A stretch of DNA of 64,000 bases from Amycolatopsis sp. NBC_00345 (GTDB taxonomy: Bacteria > Actinomycetota > Actinomycetes > Mycobacteriales > Pseudonocardiaceae). The stretch covers positions 682,001 to 746,000 of the forward strand of contig NZ_CP107995.1 in NCBI RefSeq assembly GCF_036116635.1, given 5' to 3'. The notes below the pieces were generated by a model. That model was not told where the DNA came from. It did no database searches and saw only the letters and a list, made by a program, of their open reading frames with translations. This document shows, one piece after another, positions 43,544-51,718 of the stretch. The translations under genes and the position numbers were made by a program. Each line of letters starts with the position of its first letter. Position 1 is the first letter of the stretch.

Positions 43544-43555
43544 GGGGGAATCGTA
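43544..43555 (-). promoter_or_regulatory. Leaderless promoter -10 of ctaA
   Basis: On the minus strand TACGAT (43555-43550) matches TANNNT and is followed after six bases (TCCCCC) by the GTG start. Transcription would begin at or within a base of the start codon. The -35 region would lie inside the adjoining family D palindrome. Confidence 0.6.
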
Positions 43556-43601
43556 CTCGTGAGTGTTCAGGACGGTTCTAACCGGCATAACCACTCACGA
43601 G
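43556..43601. repeat. Intergenic palindromic repeat, family D, copy 1
   Basis: Imperfect palindrome with outer arms CTCGTGAGTG (43556-43565) and its complement (43592-43601), and inner arms CGGTT/AACCG around CT (43573-43584). It lies between the divergent ctaA and AbiEi-like genes and overlaps the ctaA promoter region. A close relative lies on the far side of the AbiEi-like gene. Confidence 0.85.
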
Positions 43602-43681
43602 CTTTATCCACATCTCCACCACTCATCCACAGATTTCGCTTCTGCGGCCATGGGGCGCTTTCGCGGTGCGAGAGTCGGTTT

Positions 43682-44668
43682 GTGCCTCGTCATTCACGAT
43701 GGTCGGAGTCCGACCGGATCCACGAAGAGCAGCTCGGCAGCTGGCGGTCACTCCTGCGGGACCAGGCCGGAGTCATCTCGCGTGCGCAGCTGAAGGCGCA
43801 CGGCCACGGCGCGCACGACATTTCGGCCAATCTCGTGGCGGGTCGGTGGCAGCGGCTGCTCCCGAGGGTCTACGCGACCTTCACCGGAAAGCCGGACCGT
43901 CTCGCCCTGATGAACGCGGCGATTCTGTATGGCGGAGCCCACGCTGTGCTGAGCCACCGGACGGCTGCCGAGGAATGGCAGATGCTGCCCGTCGAAGCCG
44001 GGCCGATCGAGATCACCGTGCCCTACCACAACTCCGCGGTCTCGCAGCTGCCATGGGTCAGGGTGCACCGGTCCCGGGCCTTGGCCCACACCGCGCTCGC
44101 CGTTCCGCTGCCGAGAACCCGGAGGACGGTCACGATCGTCGACCTCGCGGTCGCGGCACCGTCCGCGCGGGCCGCATTATACCTGGTCGTGGACCTCGTC
44201 AGCCGACACGCGATCAGCGTGGCGGACATGCTCGAGTGCGTGGGCGCACGGGCACCCAATCGCTACCGAACGGTCATCGCGCAGGCTCTGGACCTGGTCG
44301 GCGGCGGGCTGATGTCGGCTTTGGAAGTCGAATACGCGGAGCGGGTGGAGCTGGCGCACGGTCTGCCGGCGGGCAGCCGCCAGGTGCCCTTCACCGTGGA
44401 CGGCAAGACTTTGTGGGAGGACGTCGCCTACGACGGAACCGGCGTGGCGTTGACGGTGCGGCTCGATGGCCGGGCCACGCACAGCATCGCGGGAGTGGCG
44501 TTCCGCGATCGCCGCCGTGACAACGCCGCGGAGCTCGCGGGCCGGTCCCGGCTGACCTACGGATGGCGGGACGTACATGAGGACCCCTGCGGCGTCGCGC
44601 GTGAGGTGGCGAGTGTGCTGACGCGGCTGGGTTGGCGGGGCGGCGAGAAAGCTTGTGAGTGTTTATGA
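43682..44668 (+). CDS. AbiEi-N / DUF559-like protein
   Basis: A 328-residue protein. The N-terminal ~60 residues (LLRDQAGVISRAQLKAHG, then WQRLLPRVYATF) match the winged-helix domain found in type IV AbiEi-family antitoxins. The middle has SHRTAAEEWQM and VHRSRAL segments. The C-terminal part (ALEVEYAERVELAHGLP... to RLTYGWRDVHEDP) resembles the DUF559 restriction-endonuclease-like fold. No AbiEii toxin partner lies next to it, so antitoxin function is doubtful. GTG at 43682 is the only plausible start. The stop and last five residues lie in the family D palindrome. It is flanked by two copies of that palindrome. Confidence 0.78.
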   Translation: MPRHSRWSESDRIHEEQLGSWRSLLRDQAGVISRAQLKAHGHGAHDISANLVAGRWQRLLPRVYATFTGKPDRLALMNAAILYGGAHAVLSHRTAAEEWQMLPVEAGPIEITVPYHNSAVSQLPWVRVHRSRALAHTALAVPLPRTRRTVTIVDLAVAAPSARAALYLVVDLVSRHAISVADMLECVGARAPNRYRTVIAQALDLVGGGLMSALEVEYAERVELAHGLPAGSRQVPFTVDGKTLWEDVAYDGTGVALTVRLDGRATHSIAGVAFRDRRRDNAAELAGRSRLTYGWRDVHEDPCGVAREVASVLTRLGWRGGEKACECL

Positions 44669-44698
44669 CGGTTCTAACCGTCATAAACACTCACAAGC
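44651..44698. repeat. Intergenic palindromic repeat, family D, copy 2
   Basis: Perfect palindrome with 23-base arms at 44651-44673 and 44676-44698 around CT; the left arm begins GCTTGTGAGTGTTTATGACG. It contains the stop codon of the AbiEi-like gene and ends four bases before the stop of the convergent ABC permease gene, so it can end transcription in both directions. Shares GTGAGTGTT, ACGGTTCTAACCG and ACTCAC with copy 1. Confidence 0.9.
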
Positions 44699-44701
44699 AG
44701 T

Positions 44702-45490
44702 TCAGGTCAGCTTCGTGGTCCGGGTCGCCAGCGCGCCCGCCGCCACGGCCCACACCACGAGCACGGCCAGCGGCCCCACCGCGAAGTGGCCGTCCACCAG
44801 TGCGGCGCGCAGGCCTTCCGCGAGCGCGCCCGAGGGCAGCAGCGAGACGACCACGCCCACCCCGGACGGCAGCGCCGAGGGGGCCAGCAGGATGCCGCCC
44901 GCGAGCAGCAGCACGAACCAGACGATGTTGGCCAGCGCCAGCACGGCTTCCGCGCGCAGGGCGCCGCCGAGCAGGACGCCGAGCGCGCCGAACGCCAGCG
45001 TGCCCACCAGCAGGAGCACGATCGCCGCCGCGAGGCCCGCCGGGGACGGCGACCAGCCCAGCAGCGCCGCCACCACGCCGATCACCACGGCCTGCAGCAC
45101 GACCACCACCAGCGCGGCCACCACCCGGCCGGCCACGAGCAGCCAGCGGGGCAGCGCGGTGGCCGAAAGCCGCTTCAGCACGCCGTAGCGCCGGTCGAAG
45201 CCGAGCGCGATGGCCTGGCCGGTGAAGGCCGACGACATCACGGCCAGCGCCAGGATCCGCGGCGTGATCCAGTCCACTTTGGACGCCGAGCCGAGCTGGC
45301 TCGCGGGCAGCACGTCCAGCAGGCTCAGGCCGATCAGCAGCGCGATCGGGATGATCAGCGTCAGCAGGAGCTGTTCGCCGTGGCGCAGCGTCAATCCGGC
45401 CTCGACGCGCGCGTGCGTGCGCAGCATCTTGCCGAGCGACCCGCGGCCGGGCGCCGGGGTGAAAGTCCCCGCGGGGAACGGAGTGGTCAT
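44702..45490 (-). CDS. ABC-2 type transporter permease
   Basis: Membrane subunit of an ABC exporter, 262 residues with six hydrophobic helices; it includes the ABC-2 patterns LRHGEQLLLTLIIPIALLIGL and FDRRYGVLKRLSATALPR. The start overlaps the stop of the ATPase gene (ATGA). The pair keeps the position of Rv1457c/Rv1458c between ctaA and mptB. The substrate is unknown; proximity to haem A and Fe-S genes is conserved but not explained. Confidence 0.92.
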   Translation of the reverse strand: MTTPFPAGTFTPAPGRGSLGKMLRTHARVEAGLTLRHGEQLLLTLIIPIALLIGLSLLDVLPASQLGSASKVDWITPRILALAVMSSAFTGQAIALGFDRRYGVLKRLSATALPRWLLVAGRVVAALVVVVLQAVVIGVVAALLGWSPSPAGLAAAIVLLLVGTLAFGALGVLLGGALRAEAVLALANIVWFVLLLAGGILLAPSALPSGVGVVVSLLPSGALAEGLRAALVDGHFAVGPLAVLVVWAVAAGALATRTTKLT

Positions 45491-46413
45491 GCCCGCAGCT
45501 CCCGTCCGGTCAGCTCGAGGAAGACCTCTTCCAGCGTTCGCCGCCCGACCTGGAGCTGTTCCGGCAGCACACCCTGCTGCGCGCACCACGCCGTGACGGT
45601 CGACACCACCTGCGGGTCGACCGCGCCCTCGACGAGGTAGGCGCCCGGCGCGGTCTCGCTCACCCGGTAGCCCTCGGGCAGCGCGGCGGCGAGCAGCGCG
45701 GTGTCCAGCCGGGTCCGGGCGCGGAACCGCAGCTGCGCGGCGTCACCCGACTCCAGCGTGAGCGCGTGCGGGGAGCCTTCGACGACGACCTTGCCGTGGT
45801 CCACGATCACCACCTGGTCGGCCAGTGCCTCCGCCTCCTCCATCAGGTGCGTGGTGAGCAGCACGCTCACGCCGTCGGCGCGCAGCGCGCCCAGCAGCTC
45901 CCAGACCAGGCGGCGCGCCTGCGGGTCCATGCCGGCCGTCGGCTCGTCGAGGAACACCAGCTCCGGGCGGCCGATCAGCGCGCAGGCCAAGGAAAGCCGC
46001 TGCTGCTGGCCGCCGGAGAGGCGCTTGAACGGGGTCCGCCGCACGGCCGCCAGGCCGAGCACGTCGAGCAGCCACGCGGGGTCCAGCGGGTCCGCCGCGC
46101 ACGAGGCGACGAGCGAGAGCATCTCGTCCGCGCGGACTCCGGGGTACGCGCCGCCGCCCTGCGGCATGATGCCGACGCGCGGGCGCAAAGCCGCGCCGTC
46201 CTTCACCGGGTCGAGGCCGAGTACTCGCACTTTTCCCGCGTCAGGCCTGCGGAAACCCTCGCAGATCTCGACGGTGGTGGTCTTGCCCGCGCCGTTCGGG
46301 CCGAGCAGGGCCAGCAGGCAGCCGCGCTCCATCCGCAGGTCGAGACCGTCGACGGCGGTGGTGGAGCCGTAGCTTTTCACCAGGCCGGTGAGCTCGACGG
46401 CGGGGTTGTTCAC
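45487..46413 (-). CDS. ABC transporter ATP-binding protein
   Basis: ATPase of 308 residues for the adjoining permease. Walker A is LLGPNGAGKTTTVEIC near residue 38-53, the signature is RLSGGQQQRLSLACAL near 135-150, Walker B is PELVFLDEPTAGMDPQARR, followed by the switch His in LLTTHLMEEAEALAD. The C-terminal ~90 residues are the regulatory extension usual in ABC-2 drug or polysaccharide exporters. It is six bases after the mptB-side gap and heads the ATPase-permease pair. Confidence 0.95.
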   Translation of the reverse strand: MNNPAVELTGLVKSYGSTTAVDGLDLRMERGCLLALLGPNGAGKTTTVEICEGFRRPDAGKVRVLGLDPVKDGAALRPRVGIMPQGGGAYPGVRADEMLSLVASCAADPLDPAWLLDVLGLAAVRRTPFKRLSGGQQQRLSLACALIGRPELVFLDEPTAGMDPQARRLVWELLGALRADGVSVLLTTHLMEEAEALADQVVIVDHGKVVVEGSPHALTLESGDAAQLRFRARTRLDTALLAAALPEGYRVSETAPGAYLVEGAVDPQVVSTVTAWCAQQGVLPEQLQVGRRTLEEVFLELTGRELRA

Positions 46414-46419
46414 AACGGC

Positions 46420-48090
46420 TCACGATACGACGTCGGCCACGGCCTTCGGTTCCGGGGACGTCCTGGACAGCAGGAGCGGGGAGAGGCGGTACACCACGGC
46501 GAGGCCGCCGAGGGTCACCAGCGCCGCGGCGCCGTAGGCCCACGGCAGGATGTAGGCGTGCCCGTCGAAGGCGCTTCCGGTGGGGGGCAACAGGAACGGC
46601 AGCCCGGCGCTGATCACCGTCGCGGCGGTCCGGAACCGCGAGGTGCCGGCGGCCGCGGCCAGCGGGATCACCGCCCACAGCACGTACCAGGGCTGCAGGC
46701 TGATCTGCAGGATCATCGCCGCGCCCAGCCCGACGCCGAGGCCGATGATCGGCCGGTAGCGCCACTTGAAGCTGGCCCAGAGGAACTTGACCGTGACCGC
46801 GGCGGTGACCACGTAGCCGAGCACGCCGATGATCGGCACCAGCGCGTTGGTGTGGTTGCCGAGGCCGAGCGCGATGCCGAGCACCCCGGCCAGGTTCGCG
46901 AGCTCGGCGGTGGGGGAGATCCAGGACCGCACGAGCCCCGGCGTGGCCAGCGTCGTGCCGACCCAGCCGAAGCCGAGCCCCGTGCCGTAGCAGACCGCGA
47001 CGAGCACCACGCCGAACAGCAGCGCCATCGGGACGCCCGCCCACACCAGGTCCTTCAGCCGGCCGTGCCAGCGGCGCGCCACCATCACCGCGAAGAACGG
47101 CAACGCCAGCAGCGCGGGCACCTTGATCGAGGCGCCGAGTGTGATGATCGTGACGCCGAGCGCGATGAACAGCAGCTCCCCGCGCGCCAGCGGCGGCGGG
47201 CTGTCGCCCTTGACCCGCACCGGCAGCCTGCGGATGCCGACCTCCAGCCCGGCCACCATCAGGCCGATGGCCAGCGAGTCGTTGTGGGCGCCCGCGACGA
47301 AGTGGAAGATCAGCAGCGGGTTCGCCGCGCCGAGCCACAGCGCGGTGACCGGCTGCACGCCGAACCGGCGGGCCAGCCGCGGCACCGCCCACACGATCAG
47401 CACCACGCCCACCAGCGCGAGCGCGCGCTGCAGCAGCACGCCGACCACGATGTCGTTGCCGCCGACCGGGGCGAGCCAGCCGCCGAGGCGCAGCAGCAGC
47501 GGGCCGTAGGGCGCCGGGGTGTCGCGCCACATGTTCGACACACCCGCGGTGAGCGGGTCGGCGATGCCGAGCGCCGGCGCCGGGCCCAGCTGGTACGGGT
47601 CCATGCCGCGGTGCACGATCTCGCTCTGCGCCAGGTAGCTGTAGACGTCGCGGGAGAACAGCGGCGGGATCAGCAGCAGCGGCGCGACCCACATGGCGAT
47701 CGTGCGGGCGAGCTGGCCCTGCGTCGCCAGCCGCGCGCTGGCCGGCCGGGCGAAGCGGCCGAGCATCAGCCAGCTGAGCACGAGGATGCCCATGCCGGAG
47801 AAGGCGATGGCGAGCGAGACCGACGGGATCCGGGTGAACAGCCGCAGCACCGGCAGGTTCTGCACCGGGTTGATCACCGGGGCGGCGCCCGCGCCGAGCG
47901 AGCCGAGCGCGAGGAACAGCGAGCCGACCGTGCCGAACCGGCGGACCACGTCCAGTCCGCGGTGTTCCGCCTGGTCGAGCGGCTGCGGCTCGTGCGGGCG
48001 GACGGGTGAAGGCGGCGCCACGGTCGTCGCCGTGTCGCCCGCTACGCCCACTTCCGGGTCCCGCTGCACGGGTTGTTCGCCGACTGCCAC
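46420..48090 (-). CDS. mptB: Polyprenol-phosphomannose-dependent alpha-1,6-mannosyltransferase
   Basis: GT-C fold membrane mannosyltransferase of 556 residues, homologous to MptB, which starts the mannan core of lipomannan in mycobacteria and corynebacteria. After a hydrophilic ~55-residue N terminus come about 13 helices. The first extracytoplasmic loop has the acidic motif in FSRDVYSYLAQSEI, with GMDPYQLGP; further landmarks are APYGPLLLRLGG and LQPWYVLWAVIPLAA. GTG at 48090 has no ribosome-binding site but a TACCCT hexamer seven bases upstream. It is divergent from sufR, the same arrangement as Rv1459c/Rv1460. Confidence 0.93.
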   Translation of the reverse strand: MAVGEQPVQRDPEVGVAGDTATTVAPPSPVRPHEPQPLDQAEHRGLDVVRRFGTVGSLFLALGSLGAGAAPVINPVQNLPVLRLFTRIPSVSLAIAFSGMGILVLSWLMLGRFARPASARLATQGQLARTIAMWVAPLLLIPPLFSRDVYSYLAQSEIVHRGMDPYQLGPAPALGIADPLTAGVSNMWRDTPAPYGPLLLRLGGWLAPVGGNDIVVGVLLQRALALVGVVLIVWAVPRLARRFGVQPVTALWLGAANPLLIFHFVAGAHNDSLAIGLMVAGLEVGIRRLPVRVKGDSPPPLARGELLFIALGVTIITLGASIKVPALLALPFFAVMVARRWHGRLKDLVWAGVPMALLFGVVLVAVCYGTGLGFGWVGTTLATPGLVRSWISPTAELANLAGVLGIALGLGNHTNALVPIIGVLGYVVTAAVTVKFLWASFKWRYRPIIGLGVGLGAAMILQISLQPWYVLWAVIPLAAAAGTSRFRTAATVISAGLPFLLPPTGSAFDGHAYILPWAYGAAALVTLGGLAVVYRLSPLLLSRTSPEPKAVADVVS

Positions 48091-48103
48091 GCCAGGAAGG
48101 GTA
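48091..48103 (-). promoter_or_regulatory. Leaderless promoter -10 of mptB
   Basis: On the minus strand TACCCT (48103-48098) matches TANNNT and is followed by seven bases and the GTG start of mptB, which has no Shine-Dalgarno sequence. Confidence 0.55.
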
Positions 48104-48175
48104 TCGAGTCGCCCTGGCGGGTGATGCGGGTCACTGGCGGACGCCCCGCCTTTGCCCACGGCGGGGAAATAAGAC

Positions 48176-48190
48176 ACACTTGTGTTGTGA
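48176..48190. promoter_or_regulatory. Putative SufR binding site at the sufR start
   Basis: ACACT (48176-48180), five bases, then TGTGA (48186-48190), overlapping the GTG start of sufR. As I recall, the M. tuberculosis SufR site in front of the suf operon has the form ACACT-N5-TGTGA; if so this is an exact match. The position suits autorepression of the whole suf operon. Confidence 0.65.
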
Positions 48191-49050
48191 AAAAGAACGG
48201 GACTCCGGACGAGACGGGCGGCGACGTGTCGCGCGCCGTGTCCGTCGGCGTTCCCGTGCAGGTCAACGCCGTGAACGCGGCCGAGGGCCGGACCCGCCAC
48301 GAGGTGGCGCGGCTGCTGCTGGAGCAGGGCCCGATCTCTGCGGCGGTCGTCGCGGAGCAACTCGGGATCAGCCCGACGGCGGTACGCCGGCACCTGGACG
48401 CGATGGTGGCCGACGGCGGGGCGGAGACCCGCGACGCGTCGCGCCGGGAGCCGCGCGGCCGCGGCCGGCCCGCCAAGCTCTTCCTGCTCACCGAGTCGGG
48501 CCGGGCCCGGTTCGGGCACGCCTACGACGACCTCGCCGTGTCGGCCATCCGCTTCCTCGCCGAGCACGCGGGGCCGGACGCCGTGCGCGCGTTCGCCGAG
48601 AGCCGGGTCGAGGCCCTCGTCGGGCCGCACAAGCCGGCGATCACCGGATCGGGTGACCCGGTGATCCGTGCCGAGGCCCTGGCCACCGCCCTGACCAGGG
48701 AGGGCTACGCTGCGTCGACCCGTCAGGTCGGCTCCCCGGGCGGCCCCGGCCACAACGTCGGGGCACAGCTTTGCCAGCACCATTGCCCGGTCGCGCACGT
48801 CGCCGCGGAGTTCCCGCAGCTGTGCGAGGCCGAGACCGAAGCGTTCGCCCGGCTGCTCGGCACCCACGTGCAGCGCCTGGCGACGATCGCACGCGGCGAC
48901 AACGCGTGCACCACACACGTACCCGTCACAGCGACGGGTATCCCGGCCCATCCCGAGCCGGACAGCACCAGGCCTCCGGAGGCGGCCGCGGCGACGCGGC
49001 CGGCCCAGGGGCGTACAGCACGGATCCCGAATGGAGGGAAACCCGCATGA
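48187..49050 (+). CDS. sufR: SufR-type Fe-S cluster-sensing repressor
   Basis: A DeoR/ArsR-like winged-helix regulator of 287 residues that represses the suf operon when it holds an Fe-S cluster. The HTH covers RTRHEVARLLLEQGPISAAVVAEQLGISPTAVRRHLDAM split over residues 25-65. The cluster-binding part has CQHHCPVAHVAAEFPQLCE, the cysteine arrangement seen in SufR. A Pro/Ala/Thr-rich tail of about 40 residues after it is variable. GTG at 48187 is used; its stop overlaps the sufB start. First gene of the operon sufR-B-D-C-S-U-T. Confidence 0.92.
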   Translation: MKKNGTPDETGGDVSRAVSVGVPVQVNAVNAAEGRTRHEVARLLLEQGPISAAVVAEQLGISPTAVRRHLDAMVADGGAETRDASRREPRGRGRPAKLFLLTESGRARFGHAYDDLAVSAIRFLAEHAGPDAVRAFAESRVEALVGPHKPAITGSGDPVIRAEALATALTREGYAASTRQVGSPGGPGHNVGAQLCQHHCPVAHVAAEFPQLCEAETEAFARLLGTHVQRLATIARGDNACTTHVPVTATGIPAHPEPDSTRPPEAAAATRPAQGRTARIPNGGKPA

Positions 49051-50495
49051 CTGCCGCTGCCGAGCAGCGCACTCCCACCACCGCGCCACTGAGCCAGGAA
49101 GAGACCATCGAGTCCCTTGGCAAGTACGCGTTCGGCTGGGCCGACTCCGACGAAGCGGGCGCCAGCGCCCGTCGTGGGCTGAACGAGGACGTCGTCACCG
49201 ACATCTCCTCGAAGAAGTCCGAGCCGGAGTGGATGCGCGACGCCCGCTTGAAGGCGCTCAAGCTCTTCGAGCTGAAGCCGATGCCCAACTGGGGCGCCGA
49301 CCTCTCCGGGATCGACTTCGAGAACATCAAGTACTTCGTGCGCTCCAGCGAGAAGCAGGCCACCAGCTGGGAAGAGCTGCCCGAGGACATCAAGAACACC
49401 TACGACAAGCTCGGCATCCCCGAGGCGGAGAAGCAGCGCCTCGTGGCCGGCGTCGCCGCGCAGTACGAGTCCGAGGTCGTCTACCACTCCATCCGCGAGG
49501 ACCTGGAGGCGCAGGGCGTCCTGTTCCTGGACACCGACACCGCGCTGAAGACGCACCCGGAGCTGTTCGAGGAGTACTTCGGCTCGGTGATCCCGGCCGG
49601 GGACAACAAGTTCTCCGCGCTGAACACGGCGGTGTGGTCCGGCGGCTCGTTCATCTACGTGCCCAAGGGCGTCAAGGTGGACATCCCGCTGCAGGCCTAC
49701 TTCCGGATCAACACCGAGAACATGGGCCAGTTCGAGCGCACCCTGATCATCGTCGACGAAGACGCCTACGTGCACTACGTCGAAGGCTGCACCGCGCCGA
49801 TCTACCAGTCCGACTCGCTGCACTCGGCGGTCGTCGAGATCATCGTGAAGAAGGGCGGCCGCTGCCGCTACACGACGATCCAGAACTGGTCGAACAACGT
49901 CTACAACCTGGTCACCAAGCGCGCCAAGTGCGAAGAGGGCGCGACCATGGAGTGGATCGACGGCAACATCGGCTCCAAGGTGACCATGAAGTACCCGTCG
50001 GTCTTCCTGATGGGCGAGCACGCCAAGGGTGAAGTCCTCTCGGTCGCTTTCGCGGGCGAGGGCCAGCACCAGGACGCGGGCGCCAAGATGGAGCACCTCG
50101 CGCCGCACACCTCCTCGACCATCGTGTCGAAGTCGGTGGCGCGCGGCGGCGGCCGGACGTCCTACCGGGGCCTGGTGCGGGTCGCCAAGCGCGCGCACCA
50201 CTCGCGGTCCAGCGTGGTCTGCGACGCGCTGCTGGTGGACACGATCTCGCGCTCGGACACCTACCCGTACGTGGACATCCGCAACGACGAGGTGTCCATG
50301 GGCCACGAGGCCACGGTGTCCAAGGTCAGCGAAGAGCAGCTGTTCTACCTGATGTCGCGCGGCCTCGACGAGGCCGAGGCGATGGCGATGATCGTGCGCG
50401 GGTTCGTCGAGCCCATCGCGCGTGAGCTGCCGATGGAGTACGCGCTCGAGCTGAACCGCCTGATCGAGCTCCAGATGGAAGGGTCCGTCGGCTAG
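49047..50495 (+). CDS. sufB: Fe-S cluster assembly scaffold SufB
   Basis: Core subunit of the SufBCD scaffold on which Fe-S clusters form. The 482-residue protein shows FELKPMPNWGADLSGIDF, YESEVVYHSIREDLEAQGVLF, the beta-helix body, VEGCTAPIYQSDSLHSAVVEI, and the C-terminal SRGLDEAEAMAMIVRGF. The M. tuberculosis homologue Rv1461 is interrupted by an intein; here the protein is continuous with no intein motifs. ATG at 49047 overlaps the sufR stop and follows GGAGGG. Confidence 0.97.
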   Translation: MTAAAEQRTPTTAPLSQEETIESLGKYAFGWADSDEAGASARRGLNEDVVTDISSKKSEPEWMRDARLKALKLFELKPMPNWGADLSGIDFENIKYFVRSSEKQATSWEELPEDIKNTYDKLGIPEAEKQRLVAGVAAQYESEVVYHSIREDLEAQGVLFLDTDTALKTHPELFEEYFGSVIPAGDNKFSALNTAVWSGGSFIYVPKGVKVDIPLQAYFRINTENMGQFERTLIIVDEDAYVHYVEGCTAPIYQSDSLHSAVVEIIVKKGGRCRYTTIQNWSNNVYNLVTKRAKCEEGATMEWIDGNIGSKVTMKYPSVFLMGEHAKGEVLSVAFAGEGQHQDAGAKMEHLAPHTSSTIVSKSVARGGGRTSYRGLVRVAKRAHHSRSSVVCDALLVDTISRSDTYPYVDIRNDEVSMGHEATVSKVSEEQLFYLMSRGLDEAEAMAMIVRGFVEPIARELPMEYALELNRLIELQMEGSVG

Positions 50496-50497
50496 TC

Positions 50498-51670
50498 ATG
50501 TCGGTTACCGAGAACAACGTTTCCGAAGCCCTTCGCGAGGGGGCCGTCATTCCGGCGGCTTCCCGCGCGGAGCGCTTCACCTCCTACGACGTCGAAGCCT
50601 TCGAGGTCCCGGGCGGCCGTGAGGAGAACTGGCGCTTCACGCCGATGAAGCGGCTGCGCGGCCTGCACGACGGCAGCGCGGCCGCCTCCGGCGAGATCAC
50701 GCTGGACGCCGACGCCGCACCCGAGCTGAAGATCGAGACCGTCGACCGTGACGACTCCCGGCTGGGCCAGGCCGGGGTGCCGAGCGACCGGATCGCGGCG
50801 CAGGCCTACTCGGCCTTCACCAAGGCCACCGTCGTGACGGTGCCGAAGGAGACCACGGCGTCGAAGCCGTCGGTGCTGCGCATCCACGGTCCCGGCGAGG
50901 GCAAGGTCGCCTACGGGCACCTGCAGGTCCGCGTCGAGGCGTTCGCGCAGGCCGTGATCGTGCTCGACCACGTCGGCTCCGGCACGTACGCGGACAACGT
51001 CGAGTTCCTCGTCGGCGACTCGGCGAAGCTCACCGTGGTCAGCGTCCAGGACTGGGCCGACGACGCGGTGCACGTCTCCGAGCAGCACCTCAAGGTCGGC
51101 CGCGACGCCACGCTCAAGCACACCGTGATCACCCTGGGCGGCAACCTGGTCCGCATCTCGCCGACCGCGGCCTTCGCCGAGCGCGGCGGTGACGTGGAGA
51201 TGCTGGGCGTCTACTTCTCCGACGCCGGCCAGCACCAGGAGCACCGGCTGTTCGTGGACCACGCGGTGCCCAACTGCAAGTCGCGGGTCGGGTACAAGGG
51301 CGCGCTGCAGGGCGAGGGCGCGCACTCGGTCTGGATCGGCGACGTGCTGATCCGCGCCGCCGCCGAAGCCACCGACACCTACGAGTTCAACCGCAACCTG
51401 GTGCTCACGCCGGGAGCGCGCGCGGACTCCGTGCCGAACCTGGAGATCGAGACCGGCGAGATCGAAGGCGCCGGCCACGCGAGCGCGACGGGAAGGTTCG
51501 ACGACGAGCAGTTGTTCTACCTCCAGTCGCGCGGGATCGCCGAAGAAGCCGCTCGACGCTTGGTCGTGCGCGGGTTCTTCCACGAGATCCTGGTGAAGAT
51601 CGACGTCCCCGAGGTGCGCGAGCGCCTCGAAGCCGCGATCGAGGCCGAGCTCGAAGCCGTTGGCGTCTGA
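50498..51670 (+). CDS. sufD: Fe-S cluster assembly protein SufD
   Basis: Partner of SufB in the SufBC2D complex, 390 residues. It has REENWRFTPMKRLRGLH near residue 40, the beta-helix body with VVSVQDWADDAVHVSEQHLKVG split near 170-195, the conserved YKGALQGEGAHSVWIGDVLI with its His, and the C-terminal QLFYLQSRGIAEEAARRLVVRGF shared with SufB. ATG at 50498 lies just after the sufB stop. Normal length. Confidence 0.96.
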   Translation: MSVTENNVSEALREGAVIPAASRAERFTSYDVEAFEVPGGREENWRFTPMKRLRGLHDGSAAASGEITLDADAAPELKIETVDRDDSRLGQAGVPSDRIAAQAYSAFTKATVVTVPKETTASKPSVLRIHGPGEGKVAYGHLQVRVEAFAQAVIVLDHVGSGTYADNVEFLVGDSAKLTVVSVQDWADDAVHVSEQHLKVGRDATLKHTVITLGGNLVRISPTAAFAERGGDVEMLGVYFSDAGQHQEHRLFVDHAVPNCKSRVGYKGALQGEGAHSVWIGDVLIRAAAEATDTYEFNRNLVLTPGARADSVPNLEIETGEIEGAGHASATGRFDDEQLFYLQSRGIAEEAARRLVVRGFFHEILVKIDVPEVRERLEAAIEAELEAVGV

Positions 51671-51718
51671 CGCCGTCCACCGCAGACTTTAGGCCCCCGC
51701 AGATTTAGGAAATGTAGA

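Noticed and set aside
43682..44668. Type IV AbiE toxin-antitoxin system
   Set aside because: Only an AbiEi-like N-terminal domain is seen; no nucleotidyltransferase toxin gene lies beside it.
49047..50495. Intein in sufB, as in M. tuberculosis
   Set aside because: The protein is continuous at normal SufB length with no intein splice-junction or endonuclease motifs.
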